DNA from: Methylobacterium sp. Leaf125
GTDB taxonomy: Bacteria > Pseudomonadota > Alphaproteobacteria > Rhizobiales > Beijerinckiaceae
Length of the DNA: 64,000 bases
Direction of reading: 5' to 3'
NCBI RefSeq assembly: GCF_001423085.1
Contig: NZ_LMNU01000007.1
Coordinates: forward strand, 52,509 to 116,508
This document shows positions 20,379 through 29,955 of this stretch, in pieces. Numbering within the stretch: position 1 is the stretch's first letter; every line of letters begins with the position of its first letter. Made by a program: the position numbers and the translations under genes. Below the pieces are notes generated by a model. That model was not told where the DNA came from. It made no database searches and saw only the letters and a program-made list of their open reading frames with translations.

Positions 20379-20546
20379 AGTACACCTGCCGCGGGACCAC
20401 CCGTGCACGGGCCGCATCCCGGCCCCGTCGCGCCGCCGCGCCCGGATGCCTATATAGGGACCATCCTTCCCTGAGGGTTGGGCGCGGACGCGCGACGAGC
20501 GCGACCGTTCCGACCGGTGCGCCGCCGACACCGTTCGGCGATCTCA

Positions 20547-20568
20547 TGACCCTGCCCCCGGAGGGTCA
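20547..20568. promoter_or_regulatory. Inverted repeat upstream of hslO
   Basis: TGACCCT-gcccccgg-AGGGTCA, 7 bp per arm, perfect, about 50 bases before the hslO start. It could be an operator or a leader hairpin; it has no T tract. Confidence 0.4.
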
Positions 20569-20618
20569 CGTGGTCCATGGCCCAGCCCTCGCGTTCGTCG
20601 AGCCCGATCGGAGCTGCC

Positions 20619-21650
20619 ATGACTTCTGGAATGCCTGCTGGAACGACCGCCGGATCCGTCCCCCCGCTCCTCATCGAGGGCGACGACGACGTGGTGCTGC
20701 CCTTCGCCGTCGAGGCCCTCGACGTGCGCGGCCGCGTGGTCCGCCTCGGCCCGTCCGTCGACACCATCCTGCGCCGGCACGGCTATCCCGACGCGGTGGC
20801 GCGCCTCCTCGGCGAGGCGGCGGCGCTCACCGTGCTCCTCGGCTCGTCCCTGAAGTTCGAGGGCCGCTTCCAGCTCCAGACCAAGACCGACGGCCCGGTC
20901 GAGATGATCGTGGTGGACTTCGAGGCGCCCGACCGCCTGCGCGCCACCGCGCGCTTCGACACCGCACGGGTGGACGCCCTCGGCGCCGGCCCGCTCCGGG
21001 ACCGGGACCTGATCGGGCAAGGGCACCTGGCCATGACCATCGACCAGGGTCCCACCAGCAGCCGCTACCAGGGCGTCGTCGCCCTGGAGGGCCAGAGCCT
21101 GGAGGAGGCGGCGCACCAGTACTTCCGCCAGTCCGAGCAGATTCCGACCCAGGTCCGCCTCGCGGTGGCCGAGCAGTATGCCGGCGGCGCCCGCACCTAC
21201 CGGGCCGGCGGTCTCCTGGTGCAGTTCCTGCCGCAATCCATCGACCGGGCGCGGCTCGCCGACCTGCCCCCGGGCGACATTCCCGAGGGCCACGTCCATC
21301 TCGACGCGAACGGGGTGCCGGAGGACGATGCCTGGGTCGAGGCCCGCAGCCTCGTCTCCACCATCGAGGACCACGAGCTCGTCGACCCGGAGGTCTCGGC
21401 CGAGCGCCTGCTCTACCGCCTGTTCCACGAGCGCGGCGTGCGGGTGTTCGAGGCGCAGGGGGTGCGCGAGCAGTGTCGCTGCTCGCCCGAGCGGGTGATG
21501 GGCATGATCACCTCGTTCTCGCCTCAGGAGCGCCGGGACATGATCGCCGATGACGGCCGCATCGGCATCACCTGCGAGTTCTGCTCGCGACGCTACGATC
21601 TCGATCCGGCGGCGGTGGAAGCCGAAGTCACGGCCCAGTCGGGCAACTGA
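20619..21650 (+). CDS. hslO: Redox-regulated chaperone Hsp33
   Basis: 343 aa. Holdase activated by oxidation of a zinc centre. The C-terminal Zn-ligand cysteines are present as CRC (REQCRCSPERV) and CEFC (GITCEFCSRRY). The substrate-binding domain starts FAVEALDVRGRVVRLG. I choose ATG 20619, which has GGAG six bases upstream, over ATG 20577. A long perfect hairpin lies just after the stop. Acts in the cytosol under oxidative or heat stress. Confidence 0.94.
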   Translation: MTSGMPAGTTAGSVPPLLIEGDDDVVLPFAVEALDVRGRVVRLGPSVDTILRRHGYPDAVARLLGEAAALTVLLGSSLKFEGRFQLQTKTDGPVEMIVVDFEAPDRLRATARFDTARVDALGAGPLRDRDLIGQGHLAMTIDQGPTSSRYQGVVALEGQSLEEAAHQYFRQSEQIPTQVRLAVAEQYAGGARTYRAGGLLVQFLPQSIDRARLADLPPGDIPEGHVHLDANGVPEDDAWVEARSLVSTIEDHELVDPEVSAERLLYRLFHERGVRVFEAQGVREQCRCSPERVMGMITSFSPQERRDMIADDGRIGITCEFCSRRYDLDPAAVEAEVTAQSGN

Positions 21651-21656
21651 TCCAGG

Positions 21657-21682
21657 GCTGCCGCGACAGATGTCGCGGCAGC
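21657..21682 (+). terminator. Perfect hairpin after hslO
   Basis: GCTGCCGCGACA-ga-TGTCGCGGCAGC, 12-bp perfect arms, seven bases after the hslO stop. No clear T run follows, so termination is inferred from position and stem strength. Confidence 0.6.
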
Positions 21683-21823
21683 ATCGCCAAGCTTGACTGT
21701 TGTAGAATACAAGACGCTGCAAATTCTCGTCCCTACAGCCGGGATTTGTATTTGAACCGTTTCTGAGGTTTCGACGTTTGGGGTTTCTCAAGAGTGCTCA
21801 ACAAGAGCTCAGGAGGAACGTCG

Positions 21824-23107
21824 ATGAAGAAATTTGTGGTCGGCAAGACCCTGATCGGCAAGCGTCTGGTCAGCAAGCATCTGGTCAGCAAGAATTTCGT
21901 CGTTGGTCTGACGGCACTGCTGATGACGACCTCGGCCTACGCCCAGGGTGCGGGCCAGGCCGGCACCGCCGGCGGCAGCGAGGCCGGGGGCCGTGGCGGG
22001 GCCGCCGCACGCAGCCAGGGCGGCGAGGGCGCTGCGGGCGGCGCCCGCAGCGATATGGGCGGACGGGCCGAGGCCGGCGGACGCCGCGAGGGCGGCCGCG
22101 GCGACACGGCGGCCCGAGACTCCCAGGGCCAAAGCTCCCAGGGTCAAGCATCCCAGAACCAAGCGTCCCAGAACCAAGCGTCCCAGGGCCGGGATTCGCA
22201 GAACAAGGATTCGCAGTCCCGCAGCGCGGACCGGGGCGACCGGGATGGCGTGCGCGGCGACCGGGCGACCCGGACCTCGTCCCGCCAGGATTCCTCGTCC
22301 CGAGAAGACCGGGTCGGCGGCCGCGAGCAGCGCGACCGGGTCTCGGTCAGCAGCCGCAGCGAGTCGCGCAGCGAGCGCTTCGAGGGCGGGCGCCGCTCGG
22401 GCCGCTTCGTCTTCATCGGCGGCCAGCGCGTGGTCTACGGCTCGCCGGAATACCGGCGCCTCGTCACCGTCGAGCATCGCGGCGGCGACCGCGTGGTCGA
22501 GCGCTCGCGCCGGCGCTACGTCACCATCCGGGGCCAGCGCGTCCTCTACGGCTCGCCCCAGTACCGGCGCCTCGTGCGCGTCGAGGAGACGACCACCCGC
22601 CGTCCCGGCACCCGCTACGTGGTCGTGCGCGGCCAGCGCGTGGTCTACGGCTCGCCCGAGTATCGCCGCCTGACGGTGACCGAGCGGCGGGGCGGCACCG
22701 TCGGCGCCCGCTTCGAGGAGCGCGGCTTCCGCGGCAAGGCCGTCTCCTCCCGCACCGACGAGCGGCGCGATACGCGCAACGTCCGCGCGAGCCAGAGCGA
22801 GTCGCGGGAGGGCATCCGCAACGCCGAGACCCGCCAGCAGGGGGGCCGCACCGGCGCCGCGGCCGAGCGCAGCATGAACCGCGACCGTGGGACCGAGGGC
22901 TCGGGGATCCGCAACGCGGCCGACCGCTCGGGGGGCGCCGAGCGCGGCACCCTGAACACCGGCAGCCGGACCGGCGGCGCCGAGCGCGGCCTGAATGCCG
23001 GCGCGCCGGGCGGCAAGACCGGCAACACGGGTGGGGGCAGCATGGGTGGCGGCAACATGGGGGGCGGCGAGCGCACCGGCGGCCAGGGCGGCGCGGGCCG
23101 CAACTGA
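21824..23107 (+). CDS. Secreted repeat-containing hypothetical protein
   Basis: 427 aa. Residues 1-45 form a signal peptide with an unusually long basic n-region (KKFVVGKTLIGKRLVSK) and an ALLMTTSAYA|QGA cleavage site. Residues 45-185 are Gly/Ser/Gln/Arg-rich, with five-residue SQNQA-type repeats coded by 15-bp DNA units. Residues 190-290 hold three copies of a unit built as RYVxIRGQRVxYGSPxYRRL. The C-terminus is Gly/Arg/Asn-rich and very basic. AGGAGG precedes the ATG. Probably a periplasmic or surface-bound basic protein; function unknown. Confidence 0.8.
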   Translation: MKKFVVGKTLIGKRLVSKHLVSKNFVVGLTALLMTTSAYAQGAGQAGTAGGSEAGGRGGAAARSQGGEGAAGGARSDMGGRAEAGGRREGGRGDTAARDSQGQSSQGQASQNQASQNQASQGRDSQNKDSQSRSADRGDRDGVRGDRATRTSSRQDSSSREDRVGGREQRDRVSVSSRSESRSERFEGGRRSGRFVFIGGQRVVYGSPEYRRLVTVEHRGGDRVVERSRRRYVTIRGQRVLYGSPQYRRLVRVEETTTRRPGTRYVVVRGQRVVYGSPEYRRLTVTERRGGTVGARFEERGFRGKAVSSRTDERRDTRNVRASQSESREGIRNAETRQQGGRTGAAAERSMNRDRGTEGSGIRNAADRSGGAERGTLNTGSRTGGAERGLNAGAPGGKTGNTGGGSMGGGNMGGGERTGGQGGAGRN

Positions 23108-23179
23108 TCGCCAAGCCGATCGCCTGATGGGAAACGGCGCCGGGCTCTCTTCGCGGAGGTTCGGCGCCGCGCGTCGCGC

Positions 23180-23764
23180 TCAGGCCTTCAGGACGGGATC
23201 GGCGATGTCGCCGCCGCCCCGGCGGGCGAGGTAGGCGGGCTGGAACAGGCACATCCGCACCGCGTCGCGGTACTTGCCGTTGACGAAGAACTCGTCCTTC
23301 AGGATGCCCTCGGGCTCGAAGCCGCAGCGCTCGTAGATCCGCACCGCGCGGGCGTTGTCCTTGTCCACGTGCAGGTAGAGCTTGTGGATGTTGAGGACGC
23401 TGAAGGCGTAGTCCATGGCGATGCGCGTGGCCCGCGGGGCGTAGCCCTGGCCCTGGAAGGCCGGGTGGATCGCGATCTGGAATTCGCAGCGCCGGTGCAG
23501 GTGGTTGATCTCCACGAGCTCCACGAGGCCGGCGGGGGCCCCCTCCGAATTGGCGATGATGAAGCGCCGCTCGGTCTGGTTGTGGATGTTGCGCTCGTAG
23601 AGCTGCGCCAGTTCGGCGAAGGACTCGTAGGCCTCCTCGAACCAGTAGCGCATGATGCTGTCGTTGTTGTTGAGCTGATGCACGAACATCAGGTCCTCGC
23701 GCTCCAGCGGGCGCAGCTTCACCGGCCCGTCCGCCGCGATGGTGCGGGACGTGAAGGCCGTCAC
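23180..23764 (-). CDS. GNAT acetyltransferase, SpeG (spermidine N1-acetyltransferase) type
   Basis: 194 aa. Visible features are [56 protein letters not shown] (acetyl-CoA P-loop) and [20 protein letters not shown]. This pattern is close to SpeG. The GTG at 23764 overlaps the argE stop (GTGA); a GTG at 23776 is also in frame. Polyamine acetylation is likely but other amine substrates cannot be excluded. Confidence 0.85.
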   Translation of the reverse strand: MTAFTSRTIAADGPVKLRPLEREDLMFVHQLNNNDSIMRYWFEEAYESFAELAQLYERNIHNQTERRFIIANSEGAPAGLVELVEINHLHRRCEFQIAIHPAFQGQGYAPRATRIAMDYAFSVLNIHKLYLHVDKDNARAVRIYERCGFEPEGILKDEFFVNGKYRDAVRMCLFQPAYLARRGGGDIADPVLKA

Positions 23765-24933
23765 AGGGTCACGCACGCCGCCGCGAGGCGGTCCATGAAG
23801 GCCTCGCCGGCCTTGAGCGCCGCGAGCGTGATGTACTCGTCCGGCTGGTGGGCCTGGTCGATGGAGCCGGGGCCGCAGACCACGGTGGGGATGCCGGCGA
23901 CCTGGAAGCGCCCGGCCTCCGTGGCGTAGGGCACCGAGATCGTGTGGTTGCGCTCCGCCACCCGGAGCGCCAGGCGCTCGGCGGCCGAGCCGGGCTCCGG
24001 CGCGAGGCCCGGCACCGCGACCTCCTCCAGCGTCTCGATCCGCCCGTAATCGCCGTAGCGGTTGAGCCGGTCGCGCAGCACGCTGCGCACCTTGGCCTCG
24101 AACAGGGCCGGGATCTCGCCCATGTCGAGGTCGGGCAGGCCGCGGAACTCCCAGTGGAAGGTGCAGACCTTGGGCAGGATGTTGCGGGCCGTGCCGCCCG
24201 CGATGGTGCCGACATGCACGGTGGTGGCGGGCGGGTCGAAGCGGCCCGAGGCGTCGCCCCGGGCGATCATCGCGTCGGCGATCCGGTTCAGCTCGGAGAC
24301 CAGGTCGGCCGCCGCCATCACGGCATTGGCCCCGAGCATCGGCTTGGCCGAGTGCGCCTCGTGCCCGTGCACGGTGGTGAGGTAGGTGACGATGCTCTTG
24401 TGCGCGTCGGCCACCTCGAGGTCGGTGGGCTCGCCGACGATCACCGCGGCCGGGCGCGGCAGGTCGGCCCCGAAGCGCGCGATGGTGTCGGTCACACCCA
24501 GGCAGGTGGTCTCCTCGTCGTAGGACAGGAGGATGTGGATCGGGCGCTTGAGGTCGGCGGCCTGGAAGCGCGGGATCGCCGCCAGGGCGAGGGCGCAGAA
24601 GCCCTTCATGTCGACGGCGCCGCGCCCGTAGGCGCGCCCGTCCGCCACCCGCAGGGTGAAGGGGTCGGCACTCCAGGCCTGCCCCGTCACCGGCACCACG
24701 TCGGTATGGCCGGAGAGCACGATGCCGCCGTCGACCATCGGGCCGATGGTGGCGAACAGGGCCGCCTTGTCGCCGCTGGCGTTGGGCACGCGGACGAAGG
24801 GCACCCCGAGCGCGTCGAGGGCGGCCGCCACGCTGTCGATCAGCGCGAGGTTCGATTTCGAACTCTCGGTGTCGAAGGCCACGAGCCGCGCCAGCCAGTC
24901 GAGGGTCTCCGGACGCGGGCCTTCGGTGGACAT
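23761..24933 (-). CDS. argE: Acetylornithine deacetylase
   Basis: 390 aa M20A metallopeptidase-fold enzyme: N-acetylornithine to ornithine + acetate. Metal-site motifs are [28 protein letters not shown], the DEE of [12 protein letters not shown], and [15 protein letters not shown] at the C-terminus. Length and order fit ArgE. It sits downstream of apaG (4-bp gap) and is translationally coupled to the SpeG-like gene. Confidence 0.93.
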   Translation of the reverse strand: MSTEGPRPETLDWLARLVAFDTESSKSNLALIDSVAAALDALGVPFVRVPNASGDKAALFATIGPMVDGGIVLSGHTDVVPVTGQAWSADPFTLRVADGRAYGRGAVDMKGFCALALAAIPRFQAADLKRPIHILLSYDEETTCLGVTDTIARFGADLPRPAAVIVGEPTDLEVADAHKSIVTYLTTVHGHEAHSAKPMLGANAVMAAADLVSELNRIADAMIARGDASGRFDPPATTVHVGTIAGGTARNILPKVCTFHWEFRGLPDLDMGEIPALFEAKVRSVLRDRLNRYGDYGRIETLEEVAVPGLAPEPGSAAERLALRVAERNHTISVPYATEAGRFQVAGIPTVVCGPGSIDQAHQPDEYITLAALKAGEAFMDRLAAACVTL

Positions 24934-24937
24934 GGCT

Positions 24938-25330
24938 TTAGTGCACGCTGCGGCGGACGTGGGGCGAATCGAGCGAGAAGGCCGGGATCTCCGCCTCGAA
25001 GCTCTCGCCGCCATGGGTCGCCATGGTGTAGCTGCCGGCCATCAGGCCGTCGGGCGTGGTGAGCGGGCAGCCGCTGGTGTAGCTGAACGATTCGCCCGGC
25101 TCGAGCACCGGCTGCTTGCCGACCACGCCGGCGCCGCGGACCTCCTGGGTCTCGCCGCGCCCGTCGACGATGCGCCAGTGGCGGGAGCGCAGCTGCACCT
25201 GCTCGGGGCCGTTGTTCACGATCTCGACCGTGTAGGCGAAGAAGTAGCGGCTCTCGGCCGGCGACGATTCTTCCTCGACGAAGCGTGGCATCACGGTCAC
25301 GCTGATTCCGCGCGTCTGAGCCTTGTACAT
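24938..25330 (-). CDS. apaG: ApaG (Co2+/Mg2+ efflux) domain protein
   Basis: 130 aa fibronectin-III-like fold. Visible features are YFFAYTVEIVNNGPEQVQL, RHWRIVDGRGETQEVRGAGV and GKQPVLEPGESFSYTSGCPL. ATG 25330 has GGAGG ten bases upstream; ATG 25339 would sit on that site. The family is conserved, with a poorly defined role in ion homeostasis. Confidence 0.95.
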   Translation of the reverse strand: MYKAQTRGISVTVMPRFVEEESSPAESRYFFAYTVEIVNNGPEQVQLRSRHWRIVDGRGETQEVRGAGVVGKQPVLEPGESFSYTSGCPLTTPDGLMAGSYTMATHGGESFEAEIPAFSLDSPHVRRSVH

Positions 25331-25474
25331 CCCCGTCATGCCTCCCTGGCCGGACCTGAACCCTGAGCGCGCTGCGTCCGCGACAAGCACAGGGCGTCGT
25401 GGTACGGCCCTCGCAAAACCGCGTCAATCGTGGCGAATGCGGGGCTGCCCGCGCAAGATCGAGGTCCGTGTCCC

Positions 25475-25894
25475 GTGGTCGAGGAGACCGTTTCGCGCCT
25501 GTCCGTCCGGTCCGCCGGCCGGGCCCTCCTCGCCAGCCTCGCCCTCGCGGGCCTGACCGTCGCCTTCGCCTGGGCCGCGCCCGAGCGCAACGGCTGGGCC
25601 GCCCTGGCCCTGGCCGTGGCGCTGGCCCTCGACGGGCTGGCGCAGGCGGCGGGGGCCTGGCTGGCCCGCCGCGGGGGCGGGGCGCCGCGGATCGCCGGCC
25701 TGCCCTCCGTGGTGCTGGCCTTCGGACCGGCCGCCGGCCTCGGCGCGGTCCTGTTCGGCGTTGCCCTGGCGGTCTGGCCGGCGGGCTTTCCGATCCTCGC
25801 CAGCGCCCTGGCGGGGCTGGTCGCCATGGGGGCCATCGCCCGCCTCGCCCTCGCCTGGATCGTGCTGCGGATCGACCGGGACCCGGAGGTTTAA
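25475..25894 (+). CDS. Small hydrophobic inner-membrane protein
   Basis: 139 aa from a GTG start. Three or four hydrophobic stretches (ALLASLALAGLTVAFAWAA; WAALALAVALALDGLAQAA; an AVLFGVALAVWPAGF stretch; the Ala/Leu-rich C-terminus) make it an integral membrane protein. No family is recognised. It is divergent from apaG. Confidence 0.6.
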   Translation: MVEETVSRLSVRSAGRALLASLALAGLTVAFAWAAPERNGWAALALAVALALDGLAQAAGAWLARRGGGAPRIAGLPSVVLAFGPAAGLGAVLFGVALAVWPAGFPILASALAGLVAMGAIARLALAWIVLRIDRDPEV

Positions 25895-25993
25895 CCGGAC
25901 CTTAGGCGATCCGGCCGCATTTCGTGCAGGATGCGGCGTTCCCGCCCCGGCCGCCGGGGCGGTGCCCGATGGACCAGCGGGTGGTGCGAGCGG

Positions 25994-27100
25994 ATGCCGG
26001 ACGGGATTGAGGACGGGGCGGGACGCCACCAGCACGGGATTCTGGCCGCGAGCGGGATCCAGGCCCTGACGCGCGCGGGCGCGATCCGGCCCGACACGCC
26101 CTACGCCCCCGACCAGATCCAGCCCGCGAGCCTCGACCTGCGCCTGGGCGCCCGGGTGTTCCGCGTGCGCACCAGCTTCCTGCCCGGCACCCGCACGGTC
26201 TCCGCCTGCATCGCCGCCTTCGCGCTGCACGAGATGGACCTGCGCCACGGGGCCGTGCTGGAAACCGGCTGCGTCTACATCGCCGAGCTGCAGGAGCACC
26301 TGGCCCTGCCGGGCGACCTCGCGGCCAGCGCCAACCCGAAGAGCTCCACCGGCCGCATCGACGTCTTCACCCGGGTCATCACCGACCGGGGCGCCGCCTT
26401 CGACCAGGTCGAGCCCGGCTATCACGGGCCGCTCTATGCCGAGATCTCGCCCCGCACCTTCCCGGTGAAGGTCCGCACCGGCTCGCGCCTGTCGCAGATC
26501 CGATTCCGGCGCGGCGAGCCCCGCCTCACGGACACCGCGCTCGCAGCCCTGCACGCGGCCTCGCCCCTGGTCGACGCCCCGAACCCGAGCTTCCAGGGCG
26601 GCATCGGCGTCTCCATCGACCTCTCGGGCTTCTCCGGCCTGATCGGCTACCGCGCCCGGCGTCACACCGGCCTCGTTGACGTCGACGCCCCGGGCACGCA
26701 CCGGGCGGCGGATTTCTGGGAGCCCCTGCACGCCGACCCGTCCAGGGCCCTGATCCTCGACCCGGGCCAGTTCTACATCCTGGCCTCGAAGGAGGCCGTG
26801 CAGGTACCGCCCGACTTCGCCGCCGAGATGGTGCCGTTCGATCCCCTGGTGGGCGAGTTCCGGGTCCATTATGCCGGCTTCTTCGATCCGGGCTTCGGCT
26901 TCGCCGCCGCCGGCGGGGCGGGGGCCCGCGCCGTCCTCGAGGTGCGCTCGCGCGACGTGCCGTTCCTGCTCGAGGACGGCCAGATCGTCGGCCGCCTCGT
27001 CTACGAGCGCATGGCCGAGCGTCCCGCCACCCTGTACGGGGCGGGCGCCGGCTCGAACTACCAGGCCCAGGGGCTGAAGCTCTCGAAGCACTTCGTCTGA
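25994..27100 (+). CDS. dcd: 2'-deoxycytidine 5'-triphosphate deaminase family protein (long form)
   Basis: 368 aa, twice the length of classic Dcd. The N-half has the dCTP deaminase/dUTPase core DQIQPASLDLRLGARVFRV and the SANPKSSTGRIDVFTRVI motif (Ser-Arg catalytic loop). The C-half repeats the fold (FWEPL, LILDPGQFYILASKEAVQVP, PFLLEDGQIVGRLVYERM). This duplicated form is typical of alphaproteobacteria. It deaminates dCTP to dUTP for thymidylate synthesis. Confidence 0.9.
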   Translation: MPDGIEDGAGRHQHGILAASGIQALTRAGAIRPDTPYAPDQIQPASLDLRLGARVFRVRTSFLPGTRTVSACIAAFALHEMDLRHGAVLETGCVYIAELQEHLALPGDLAASANPKSSTGRIDVFTRVITDRGAAFDQVEPGYHGPLYAEISPRTFPVKVRTGSRLSQIRFRRGEPRLTDTALAALHAASPLVDAPNPSFQGGIGVSIDLSGFSGLIGYRARRHTGLVDVDAPGTHRAADFWEPLHADPSRALILDPGQFYILASKEAVQVPPDFAAEMVPFDPLVGEFRVHYAGFFDPGFGFAAAGGAGARAVLEVRSRDVPFLLEDGQIVGRLVYERMAERPATLYGAGAGSNYQAQGLKLSKHFV

Positions 27101-27416
27101 CGCGCGGCCCATGCGCCGACGGCCGGCCCTTCGCCGGTCAGGGCGGGCCTCTCGGCGACCAATCCAGCTGCAATTCGAATGGCACCGATCGGAACTATGC
27201 GTTTCCCCGATGCCGGGACGCGTGGCACGGTCCCGGGGCTCCATCGCCGATGGAGCGCGCGCCGATCCCGGATCGGGGGCTCGCCGCGATCCCCTTGCGT
27301 CGTTCGAGAAGCCCCCGTCCGCCGCGCCGTCGCTCGGGCCGCGGGCAAGGGGGGTCGCGCGCCCGACGCCGGTCCGCATCTCCTTCGACGCGTCCCCCAT
27401 CGACACGGAGACCCCC
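27101..27416. other. Intergenic region, no gene seen
   Basis: 316 bp between dcd and the oxidoreductase gene. GGAAC occurs near 27190, but CGTT follows after only four bases, so it is not an EcfG promoter. Nothing else is identified. Confidence 0.45.
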
Positions 27417-28430
27417 ATGAAGGCCGTCGGTTTTCACACCTCCCTGCCCATCGGCGATCCCCAGGCGCTGGTCGATCTCGCGCAGCCCCGGCCGGTGCCG
27501 CGCCCCCGCGACCTGCTCGTCCGCGTGCAGGCGGTCTCGGTCAACCCGGTCGACGTGAAGGTCCGCGGCCGGGTGACGCCGGCGCCGGGGGCGCCGCACA
27601 TCCTCGGCTACGACGCGGCCGGCCTCGTCGAGGCGGTCGGCCCGGAGGTCCGTCTGTTCAAGCCAGGGGACGCGGTGTTCTATGCCGGTGCCCTCGACCG
27701 GCCAGGCACCAACGCGGAGTTCCACGCGGTGGACGAGCGCCTCGTCGGGCCGGCGCCGCGGACGCTGACGCCGTCGCAGGCCGCCGCCCTGCCGCTGACC
27801 GCGCTCACCGCCTGGGAGCTGCTGTTCGACCGCCTGCGCGTCCCCTACGGCGCGATGGCGGGCGGCGACGCGCTCCTCATCATCAACGGCGCCGGCGGCG
27901 TCGGCTCGATCCTCACCCAGATCGCCGCCCGGCTCACCGGTCTCACCGTCATCGCCACGGCCTCGCGCCCCGAGACGGAGGCCTGGTGCCGGGCCATGGG
28001 CGCGCACCACGTCGTCGACCACCGCAAGCCGATCGATCGGGAGCTGGCGCGCATCGGCCTGCCCCAGGTGCGCTACGTGGCCAGCCTGAGCGGCAGCGAC
28101 CAGCACCGCGACGCCATCGTGGCGGCCCTGGCCCCGCAGGGCGCCCTGGCGCTGATCGACGATCCGGAGACGTTCGACATCGTGCCGTTCAAGCGCAAGA
28201 GCCTGTCGGTGCACTGGGAGCTGATGTTCACCCGCAGCCTCTTCGGCACGCCGGACATGGACCAGCAGCATCGCATCCTCACCGAGGTGTCGCGCCTCGT
28301 GGATGCCGGTCTCCTGCGCAGCACCCTGCGGGAGGAGATGGGCGCGATCACCGCCGAGGCCCTGCGCCGGGCGCACGCCGCCCAGGAGAGCGGGCGCAGC
28401 ATCGGCAAGACGGTGCTGGCCGGCTTCTGA
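27417..28430 (+). CDS. Zinc-type alcohol dehydrogenase-like / quinone oxidoreductase family protein
   Basis: 337 aa medium-chain dehydrogenase. GroES-like N-half (VSVNPVDVKVRGR, ILGYDAAGLVEAVG) and Rossmann NADPH domain (LLIINGAGGVGSILTQIAA). The zinc-ligand cysteines of true alcohol dehydrogenases are absent. The whole sequence fits the adh_fam_1 class. Probable NADPH-dependent reduction of quinones or enones. Ends tail to tail with the YeiH-type gene. Confidence 0.9.
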   Translation: MKAVGFHTSLPIGDPQALVDLAQPRPVPRPRDLLVRVQAVSVNPVDVKVRGRVTPAPGAPHILGYDAAGLVEAVGPEVRLFKPGDAVFYAGALDRPGTNAEFHAVDERLVGPAPRTLTPSQAAALPLTALTAWELLFDRLRVPYGAMAGGDALLIINGAGGVGSILTQIAARLTGLTVIATASRPETEAWCRAMGAHHVVDHRKPIDRELARIGLPQVRYVASLSGSDQHRDAIVAALAPQGALALIDDPETFDIVPFKRKSLSVHWELMFTRSLFGTPDMDQQHRILTEVSRLVDAGLLRSTLREEMGAITAEALRRAHAAQESGRSIGKTVLAGF

Positions 28431-28447
28431 GGCCGGTCCGGGGCCGT

Positions 28448-29533
28448 TCAGGCGATCCTGAGGGCCCAGATCAGGGACAGGCTGACGAGCAGGAGGACGA
28501 CGAGCGAGCCGGTCACCGCCAGGGTGACCCGGCCGCCGACCCGGGCCAGGACCCGCACGTCGACGCCGAGGCCCAGGGCCGCCATCGACACCACGGTGAG
28601 CAGGCCGGCGAGGCGCGTCACCGGCTGGGAGGCCGCGTCGGGGACGAGCCCGACCGAGCGCAGGGTCGCGAGGGCCAGGAAGCCCAGGATGAACCAGGGC
28701 ACGATCTTGAAGAAGCCGAGGCGCCCGGGCCGGCCCTTGGCCGAAGAGCCCTCCGCCGGCAGGTGTGGCGCGATGAAGGAAAACGCCACCACCACGGGCC
28801 CGAGCATCAGGACGCGCACGAGCTTGACCAGGGTGCCGACCTGGGTCGCCAGGATGCCCACCGGCACCGTGGCGGCGAGCACCTGCGGCACCGCGTAGAC
28901 CGTGAGGCCCGCCAGGGTGCCGTACTGGTGCTCGGACAGGCCGGCGAGGGGGATGAACAGGGGCAGGCCCAGCACCATCAGCACGCCGAGCACCGCCGTG
29001 AAGGCGATGGCGGCCACCACGTCCTTGCTGTCGGCCCCGATCACCGGCGCCACCGCGGCGATGGCGGAGTTGCCGCAGATGGCGTTGCCGCAGGCCACCA
29101 GGATCGCCATGCGGGGCGGCAGGCCGAGCACCCGGCAGATGGCGTAGCTGGCCACGATCGCCAGCACCACCGTGGCGACGATGCCGACGAGGAGGCTCGT
29201 GCCGGAGGCGACGATCGCCCCGAGGCTGATCGAGGCGCCGAGCAGGGTGACGGCGAGCTCCAGCACCTGCTTGGCCGAGAAGGCGATTCCGGCCCGGAAG
29301 CGCTCGCCCGGGCTCCACAGGGTGCGAAGGGCGATCCCCAGCAGGATCGCGATGACCAGGGCCTCGACGTAGGGGTGGCCGGTGGCGCGCTCCTCCAGGG
29401 CCTGCACGGCCAGGGCCGCCGCCGTGACGGCGAGACAGACGAGGAGGCCGGGCACCAGCGAGGCGATCCGGCCGCCGGCGGCCTCCGGCTTGCCCGCGCC
29501 GGCGGGGGCCGTCGTGATGCTCTTGGTGCTCAT
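28448..29533 (-). CDS. YeiH-type putative sulfate exporter family transporter
   Basis: 361 aa with about ten hydrophobic helices. It has the family signature ILVACGNAICGNSAIAAVAPVI and TVYAVPQVLAATVPVG, plus an AALGLGVDVRVL segment. This membrane family (YeiH/UPF0324) is annotated as putative sulfate exporters. Its position just downstream of sorAB supports export of sulfite or sulfate made by the neighbouring pathway (inference). AAGG precedes the ATG at 29533. Confidence 0.85.
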   Translation of the reverse strand: MSTKSITTAPAGAGKPEAAGGRIASLVPGLLVCLAVTAAALAVQALEERATGHPYVEALVIAILLGIALRTLWSPGERFRAGIAFSAKQVLELAVTLLGASISLGAIVASGTSLLVGIVATVVLAIVASYAICRVLGLPPRMAILVACGNAICGNSAIAAVAPVIGADSKDVVAAIAFTAVLGVLMVLGLPLFIPLAGLSEHQYGTLAGLTVYAVPQVLAATVPVGILATQVGTLVKLVRVLMLGPVVVAFSFIAPHLPAEGSSAKGRPGRLGFFKIVPWFILGFLALATLRSVGLVPDAASQPVTRLAGLLTVVSMAALGLGVDVRVLARVGGRVTLAVTGSLVVLLLVSLSLIWALRIA

Positions 29534-29667
29534 GCTGCCTTTCCGCGAGGCAATCGGAAGGAAATTCTGCCCCGGGCTCGGCGGCGAGAACAATGCTCTC
29601 CCGTGGCGAAAATCTTCGCAAAACCCATCCATTGATTGGGCAGGGTCGAAGCGCGACATTCACCCCT

Positions 29668-29910
29668 ATGAGCAACCGTTCCGACAGCCCGGCGATGGCC
29701 TACGATCCCTTCGGCGAGCCCGTCGAGATCGCGTGCCAGGGCGCCCCCAACGCGGGCGACCGTCGGGCGCGCAGCGTCGCCGTGATCGGCTTCTGGCTGA
29801 TCGCCGCGACCCTGACGGCGAGCCGCGTCTACCTGGCCGACGAGCCGGTGGCGCAGATGGTCGCGAACGCTCATGCGCAGGTTGCCGCCTTCATCACCGC
29901 CATCCTGTAA
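29668..29910 (+). CDS. Small membrane protein (80 aa)
   Basis: MSNRSDSP start, a polar 40-residue N-half and a single hydrophobic helix SVAVIGFWLIAATLTASRVY at residues 37-56. Unknown function. It lies between the YeiH-type gene (divergent) and sorB (convergent), so it is the only plus-strand gene inside the sulfur block. Confidence 0.55.
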   Translation: MSNRSDSPAMAYDPFGEPVEIACQGAPNAGDRRARSVAVIGFWLIAATLTASRVYLADEPVAQMVANAHAQVAAFITAIL

Positions 29911-29955
29911 GGGTCCGGCGCCGCTCGGAGCGGCGCCCGTCATCCTGTCCGAGGC

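Larger units (their letters stand above)
20267..20618. other. Intergenic region argF-hslO
   Basis: 352 bp. It holds a 15-bp tandem array (20304-20378), the promoter-like palindrome CCTATATAGG near 20449-20458 and a TGACCCT/AGGGTCA inverted repeat (20547-20568) close to hslO. No gene seen. Confidence 0.5.
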
